DNA of 9,474 nucleotides. Origin: Planctomycetota bacterium (lineage in GTDB: Bacteria > Planctomycetota > Phycisphaerae > UBA1845 > PWPN01). The notes under the pieces were generated by a model. The model was given only the letters and a program-made list of their open reading frames with translations. It was not told the DNA's origin and did no database searches. Both the position numbers and the translations under genes were made by a program. Numbering within the stretch: the first letter of the stretch is position 1; every line of letters starts with the position of its first letter. Of this stretch, positions 6,008-9,474 are shown piece after piece. Where the stretch lies: NCBI GenBank assembly GCA_016209665.1, contig JACQVT010000476.1, positions 1 to 9,474 on the forward strand, read 5' to 3'.

Positions 6008-7066
6008 GTGGCAAAAGCGAAAGCAGCGACCAGAGGCAGGAGGTATCGGTTTTCGTTCGGGCCGTGGAACATCCACGAGGGGGCGGACCCGTTCGGCCCG
6101 CCGGTCCGTCAGCCCATCCCGTTCGCCCGCAAGCTCAAGAAGTATCGCGAGCTGGGGTTCCAGGGCGTGCAGTTCCACGACGACGACGCCGTGCCCGACC
6201 TCGACGGCAAGTCACCCAAGCAGGTGCTCAAGGAGGCGGCCAAGATCGCTCGGATGCTCGCCAACGAGGGGCTGGTGGCCGAATTCGTCGCCCCCCGCCT
6301 GTGGGAAGACGCCAGGACGATCGACGGCGGCTACACGTCCAACAGCCTGTCGCAACGCCGCTACGCGATCGAGCGGTCGCTCCAGGCGATCGACATCGCG
6401 ATGGAGCTGGGCACGAAGAACATCGTCCTGTGGCTGGCCCGCGAGGGCACCTACATCCGCGAGTCCAAGAACGCCCGGCAGGCCTATCTCTGGTTGCTGG
6501 GGGCGATCAACGCGATGCTGAACCACCACCCCAAGGTCCGCATCCTGATCGAGCCCAAGCCCAACGAGCCGATGGACCACGCCTACGTACCGACCATCGG
6601 GCACGCGGTGGCGATGGCCTACGCCTCGTCCGACCCCAGCCGAGTGGGCGGGCTGATCGAGACCGCCCACGCCAAGCTCGCCGGCCTCGACCCGTCGGAC
6701 GAGATGGCCTTCGCCCTGGCCCACAAGAAGCTGTGGAGCGTGCACCTCAACGACCAGAACGGCCTGAAGTTCGACGAGGACAAGAACTTCGGGGCCGCCA
6801 ATCTCCGCGAGGCGTTCAACCAGGTCCGCGTGCTCGAGGAGGGCGGGTTCGGCCTGAACGGCGAGTTCGTCGGGCTGGACGTCAAGACCATGCGCACGCA
6901 GAAGCAGAACAACAACACCGCCCACCTGGCCAACAGCAAGCGGTTCTTCGAGCTGCTGCTGCACAAGGTGCGAACGTTCGACCGCAAGGCCGAGGCCCAG
7001 TGCATCAAGAACCGCGACTACGAGGCGCTGGAGCGGCTGGTGATCGAGCATCTGATGGGGGTGTGA
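6008..7066 (+). CDS. Divergent xylose-isomerase-like TIM-barrel sugar isomerase
   Basis: A 352-residue protein that aligns along its length with the short actinobacterial type of D-xylose isomerase. Conserved parts: 'FSFGPWNIHEGADPFG' (15-30), 'GVQFHDDDAVP' with His57 and Asp60, 'GGYTSNSLSQRRYAI' (107-121), 'EPKPNEP' with metal ligand Glu182 and Lys184, Glu218 and His221, 'HLNDQNGLKFDEDKNFG' (246-262) with metal-binding Asp256 and Asp258, and Asp291. By homology these hold the two divalent metals for aldose-ketose isomerisation in the cytosol. Two parts differ. The signature WGGREG reads 'WLAREG' (142-147), and the 'FTHPVF' pocket region reads 'APRLWED' (95-101). The true substrate may therefore not be xylose. 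No xylulokinase or sugar transporter is adjacent. The GTG start is set by GAGGGAG 7 nt upstream. Confidence 0.9.
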   Translation: MAKAKAATRGRRYRFSFGPWNIHEGADPFGPPVRQPIPFARKLKKYRELGFQGVQFHDDDAVPDLDGKSPKQVLKEAAKIARMLANEGLVAEFVAPRLWEDARTIDGGYTSNSLSQRRYAIERSLQAIDIAMELGTKNIVLWLAREGTYIRESKNARQAYLWLLGAINAMLNHHPKVRILIEPKPNEPMDHAYVPTIGHAVAMAYASSDPSRVGGLIETAHAKLAGLDPSDEMAFALAHKKLWSVHLNDQNGLKFDEDKNFGAANLREAFNQVRVLEEGGFGLNGEFVGLDVKTMRTQKQNNNTAHLANSKRFFELLLHKVRTFDRKAEAQCIKNRDYEALERLVIEHLMGV

Positions 7067-7101
7067 GGGCGCGCTGGTTTGGGCGTTTGACCGCTCCTCG
7101 C

Positions 7102-7135
7102 CGAGCCGAGTCTGCGACCTGACGGTCGCGGCTCG
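7102..7135 (+). terminator. Bulged GC hairpin downstream of the isomerase gene
   Basis: GCGACC (7114-7119) pairs with GGTCGC (7124-7129) around a TGAC loop. After a 6-nt bulge on the 5' side, CGAGCC (7102-7107) pairs with GGCTCG (7130-7135). That gives twelve GC-rich pairs 36 bp after the stop codon. There is no T-tract, so it could slow or end transcription, shield the mRNA 3' end, or be another repeat fragment. Confidence 0.35.
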
Positions 7136-7181
7136 CAAGATCGCGGCCGAGGGCGCGCTCAGGAACAACTTGGTCGGCTTG

Positions 7182-7329
7182 ACGTCCGTAGCCCGTGGTC
7201 AGTGGTCCGTTGTTGGGTCCGTGGTCCCGTGGTCAGTGGTGACAAGCCCGCTGCCGTAGGAACGGTTTCCTCAACTGACAAAAGGACGACTGACCCGGCC
7301 ACTGACAACGGACTACGGACCACGGACGT
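7182..7329. repeat. Composite imperfect inverted repeat of GTCCGTGG/GTCAGTGG words
   Basis: The left part (7182-7240) is built from ACGTCCGT, CCGTGGTCAGTGGT, CCGTTG and GTCCGTGGTC. The right part (7271-7329) carries reverse complements of the same words, including CACTGACAACGGACTACGG and ACGGACGT. The outermost 8 bp (7182-7189 and 7322-7329) are perfect complements, so the block is roughly 148 bp with its own ends. A core of about 30 bp (7241-7270) is not repetitive. From memory, such 'CGTGGTCCGTGGTC/ACTGACAA' words are common in planctomycete spacers. The block ends 5 bp before the ATG of the exported hydrolase, so any promoter or leader for that gene lies in it or has been displaced by it. 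Confidence 0.75.
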
Positions 7330-7334
7330 TGCAA

Positions 7335-8333
7335 ATGATCCGAGCAATTCTGGAGCGCGCCGTTGCCGGCCCAGTCAGGATGACGATGGTCTGGGTGTCG
7401 GCGGCAATCGTCATCCCGGTGTTGGCCACAGCGGCGCTGGCATCGAGTGCCCAGTCACAACCGGCCGAGAAGGGCATGCAGGTCGCCTGCGCCCAGATCG
7501 AGGTGCAGCCGGAACTGGAGGCGAACGCCCGGCTGATCGTCGGCGTGCTCATGGAGGAGGCGAAGCGCGGCACGCGGCTGGTGGCGTTCCCCGAGTGCTC
7601 GCTCACCACCTACGAGCCGAAGATCGTCGCGACGCTGACGCAGGCCCGCATCGACGCGGCCCTCGACGACATCGCCGCCGCCTGCCGGCGGCTGAACATC
7701 TGCGCCGTCGTCGGTTCGGCCTACACCCGGGAAGGCAAGTGGTACAACGGGGCCTTCGTCGTCGCCCCCACGGGCCGCATCATCAAGCGGTACACCAAGC
7801 TGCACGACGTGAAGGACTTCTTCAGCGACGGCAACGAGCTGGTCATCTTCCGCGTCGACGGCGTGCCCATGACGCTCATGATCTGCCACGACGAGCGTTA
7901 CCCCGAGATCTTCCGCATCCCCGTGCTCGCCGGCGCGAAGGTCGGCATTTACATCAGCGCGGAGTCCAAGACCGAAAAGAAGTGGGACAACTACCGCTGC
8001 CAGATCGTCGCCCGGGCGGTCGAGAACCAGATCGCGGTGATCCACTGCAACGCGGGCGACGGCGGCGTCGACGGCGGCTCGCACGGCCACAGCCGCATCA
8101 TCGACCAGGGCGGAGCCGTCCTGGCCGAAGCCGACGGCAAGGTCGGCACCGTCATCCGGGCGACCATCCACCCGCGGCACAGCGGCAACGACTACGCCAA
8201 ACGCGGGGCGGGCACGCCCTCGCTACGGGCCTTCTGGGCCGAGGGCCTGCGCGTTCTCCGCGAGCAGAACCCCGAGTACTTCGCCGAGCCGGCGGACTCC
8301 TGTGTGGGACCGGCTTCCACCCGGTCCGAGTAA
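7335..8333 (+). CDS. Exported carbon-nitrogen hydrolase (nitrilase superfamily)
   Basis: About 332 residues. The complete nitrilase triad is visible: Glu87 in 'FPECSLTTYEP', Lys155 in 'YTKLHD', and Cys184 in 'MICHDERYPE'. 'GSAYTREGKWYNGAFVVAPTGRI' (127-149) and 'CNAGDGG..GGSHGHSRIID' (238-257) are typical strands around the site. Known of the superfamily: thiol enzymes that hydrolyse amides or nitriles; this one looks like an amidase or carbamoylase rather than a nitrile-specific enzyme. Unusually, residues 1-42 look like a signal peptide: Arg-containing n-region, hydrophobic stretch 19-36, 'ALASSA' cleavage-like end. That would place it outside the cytoplasm. The start is uncertain. ATG 7335 keeps the charged n-region but has no Shine-Dalgarno; TTG 7329 adds two residues; ATG 7386 has AGGA 5 nt upstream. 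The last residues (about 322-332, 'SCVGPASTRSE') and the stop codon are encoded by an inverted repeat. Confidence 0.92.
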   Translation: MIRAILERAVAGPVRMTMVWVSAAIVIPVLATAALASSAQSQPAEKGMQVACAQIEVQPELEANARLIVGVLMEEAKRGTRLVAFPECSLTTYEPKIVATLTQARIDAALDDIAAACRRLNICAVVGSAYTREGKWYNGAFVVAPTGRIIKRYTKLHDVKDFFSDGNELVIFRVDGVPMTLMICHDERYPEIFRIPVLAGAKVGIYISAESKTEKKWDNYRCQIVARAVENQIAVIHCNAGDGGVDGGSHGHSRIIDQGGAVLAEADGKVGTVIRATIHPRHSGNDYAKRGAGTPSLRAFWAEGLRVLREQNPEYFAEPADSCVGPASTRSE

Positions 8334-8398
8334 CCGATTCTGCCGGCCAGGCCAGATGACCGGCTGGAAGCCGGTCCCACACGTCAACCGGTCCCACA
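8302..8398. repeat. Inverted repeat of the TGTGGGACCGGC family, with a truncated extra arm
   Basis: The left arm 8302-8326 (GTGTGGGACCGG...) and right arm 8358-8382 (...CCGGTCCCACAC) are complementary over 25 bp with one C-C mismatch (8320 with 8364). They flank a 31-nt spacer. Each arm also contains its own small palindrome, GACCGG/CCGGTC. The fragment CCGGTCCCACA recurs at 8388-8398. The element overlaps the 3' end of the exported hydrolase gene, whose TAA (8331-8333) lies in the spacer. It reaches to 3 bp from the stop of the convergent gene at 8401. It may act as a two-way transcription end. From memory, related arms occur often in planctomycete DNA and give spurious 'TGWKPVP' peptides. 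Confidence 0.9.
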
Positions 8399-8400
8399 TA

Positions 8401-9474
8401 TCAATACCGCGGGTTGTCGACCACGCCCTCGTCGCTGAGCAGCACGTTGAGTTGCGAATCGCGGAGCACGTCGGCGACGGGCACGGTGACGCCGTCGAGC
8501 ATCAGGTAGCCCTTGACCATGCGGATGCCGTGGCTGTAGTCCACCCACGTGTCGACGTGCCCGAGGTACAGCGGCTGAATCGGCACGCCGTTGAGCTGAT
8601 GCCAGCCGTAGATCGCCACGTGTCCGGGCCGGCTGGCCAACTGCGGCGTGACGACCACGTCCTTCTTGATCCCGCCGATCGGCGGGCCCAGCGGGTAACC
8701 CGCCCGCTGCTCCTCGACCATCTGGTGGTGCTGGTAGAAGGTGGTCACCAGCGTGATGTCCACCGTCGTCGGACTGATGGGAGCGGGAGCGAGCTTGATG
8801 GCCGCCTGGGTGTAGATGTCGTTGACCATCTTTCGCGTGGGCAGCAGGCACTCGAACTTATCCGCGAGGACCTGGGCCGTCGTGGGCCGCATCGGCATCC
8901 GTGTGAAGTCGGCGTCCGAGCCGATGCACAGGTAGTCGGGCATGACCTGGTACGTGGCGGTGTGCGGCGTGCCGCCGATGGTTGTGCTGACCGTAACGGG
9001 CACGAACGTCCGCAGGAACGGCGGGATGTTCCCGCTGGCGGCCTCGGTGAGAATGCGGGCTTCCCGCGCAGTGAGCGTCAAGTCCTTGACCTCGTCGATG
9101 AACTCACTGCCCAGGGCGGCCCCGGCTGGCCGCGGTCGGATCGGATCGGCGGGCTGAACCACCTCCACGCATCCCGCGGCGGCAGTGATACCGGCGCCGC
9201 TCAGGCAGTCCAGGAAGAACGCCAGCTCCTCCTCATCCACGTCCAGGTCGTCGTCGATCCGCGCGTCCGCGCAGGCGGCATCGTACTGCGGCACGCCCGT
9301 GCCGGTCAGGCACGACTGCATGTGGCCGAAGTCGTCCATGTCCACGTCGAGGTCGCCGTCGAAGTCCGCCCGCGTCGGCCGGCGACCGGTCCGAAACCGC
9401 CACACGTCGCCCGCCGTCGTGCCGTCGACGTTGACCTCGTCGATGCGCCAATAATGGGTCACCCCGGCCATGAG
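8401..9474 (-). CDS. Secreted dockerin-containing protein with an unassigned C-terminal domain, 5' truncated by the window
   Basis: The frame is open to the window edge and stops with TGA at 8401-8403; 357 residues are visible. Numbering from the Met at 9471, residues 6-28 ('HYWRIDEVNVDGTTAGDVWRFRTG' in outline) are the last strands of a fibronectin-like beta-sandwich that often follows LamG or discoidin domains in planctomycete secreted proteins. Residues 36-92 are a dockerin-like pair: 'DFDGDLDVDMDDFGHMQSCLTG' in outline, then 'RIDDDLDVDEEELAFFLDCLSG'. Both have the Asp-rich calcium-loop spacing. Residues 120-356 form a compact domain with striking motifs: 'MPDYLCIGSDADF', 'ECLLPTRKMVNDIY', 'GGIKKDVVVTP', 'HVAIYGWHQLNGVPIQPL', 'HVDTWVDYSHGIR' and 'LLSDEG'. 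I recognise the pattern as a conserved bacterial family but know no function for it. The His and Asp residues in the last motifs suggest a catalytic or binding site. Confidence 0.85.
   Translation of the reverse strand, partial: LMAGVTHYWRIDEVNVDGTTAGDVWRFRTGRRPTRADFDGDLDVDMDDFGHMQSCLTGTGVPQYDAACADARIDDDLDVDEEELAFFLDCLSGAGITAAAGCVEVVQPADPIRPRPAGAALGSEFIDEVKDLTLTAREARILTEAASGNIPPFLRTFVPVTVSTTIGGTPHTATYQVMPDYLCIGSDADFTRMPMRPTTAQVLADKFECLLPTRKMVNDIYTQAAIKLAPAPISPTTVDITLVTTFYQHHQMVEEQRAGYPLGPPIGGIKKDVVVTPQLASRPGHVAIYGWHQLNGVPIQPLYLGHVDTWVDYSHGIRMVKGYLMLDGVTVPVADVLRDSQLNVLLSDEGVVDNPRY

Noticed and set aside
5778..6521. Open frame starting 'MYQHEAQAS' upstream of the isomerase
   Set aside because: It begins by translating the inverted repeat and then runs out of frame through the isomerase gene. 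It has no family features.
7202..8359. 385-codon open frame across the exported hydrolase gene
   Set aside because: It starts in the repeat block and gives Arg/Gly-rich shadow sequence in a different frame from the gene with the complete catalytic triad.
1..9474. CRISPR array
   Set aside because: The repeats are palindromic pairs at distant sites or a two-copy tandem. No regularly spaced series of three or more direct repeats with unique spacers exists, and no cas gene is present.
1..9474. Defence island, prophage, transposase, toxin-antitoxin or biosynthetic cluster
   Set aside because: All main open frames match metabolic, envelope or secreted proteins. No integrase, transposase, nuclease, helicase or synthase motifs were found on either strand.

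Overview
This is a GC-rich bacterial window holding ordinary chromosomal genes, with an unusual load of small palindromic and tandem repeats in and between them. It most likely comes from a planctomycete, probably Phycisphaerae-like. Three things point there: a secreted protein with a dockerin-like calcium-loop pair and a 'YWRIDEVN...GDVWRF' beta-sandwich end, a PIG-L/LmbE deacetylase, and several dispersed repeat families that I associate from memory with planctomycete genomes. No ribosomal or marker gene is present, so the taxon is an inference.

Layout. Bases 2-145 (+) are the last codons of a probable LptF/LptG (YjgP/YjgQ) lipopolysaccharide-export permease. A 78-bp inverted repeat (203-280) separates it from a convergent minus-strand gene (305-1567) for a membrane-anchored alpha/beta hydrolase. 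Divergent from that gene, and possibly one plus-strand unit, are a polytopic GT-C/PMT-like glycosyltransferase (about 1703-3448), a PIG-L deacetylase (3510-4262) and an MTH1187-family thiamine-binding protein (4290-4601). A stretch with a 16-bp direct repeat and a terminator-like hairpin follows. Next come a BtuF-like periplasmic binding protein (4777-5757), a second copy of the 78-bp inverted repeat (5809-5886), and a divergent xylose-isomerase-like enzyme (6008-7066). Another repeat-built spacer (7182-7329) runs up to an exported carbon-nitrogen hydrolase (7335-8333). The window ends with the 3' portion of a convergent minus-strand gene (8401-9474, open at the window edge). It encodes a secreted dockerin-containing protein with a C-terminal domain I cannot assign.

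How the parts relate. The glycosyltransferase, deacetylase and thiamine-binding genes are spaced like an operon (61 and 27 bp gaps). A shared role in envelope sugar chemistry is possible for the first two, but the sequence does not prove it. The other genes look like individually transcribed housekeeping or accessory enzymes. I do not see a defence system, CRISPR array, integrase, transposase, toxin-antitoxin pair or biosynthetic cluster.

The signal that most deserves attention is the repeat layer. Two copies of one family have perfect 24-bp arms and spacers of exactly 30 nt with unrelated sequence. A second, unrelated family has the same geometry (25-bp arms, 31-nt spacer). One palindrome lies in frame inside the glycosyltransferase, and another supplies the stop codon of the exported hydrolase.
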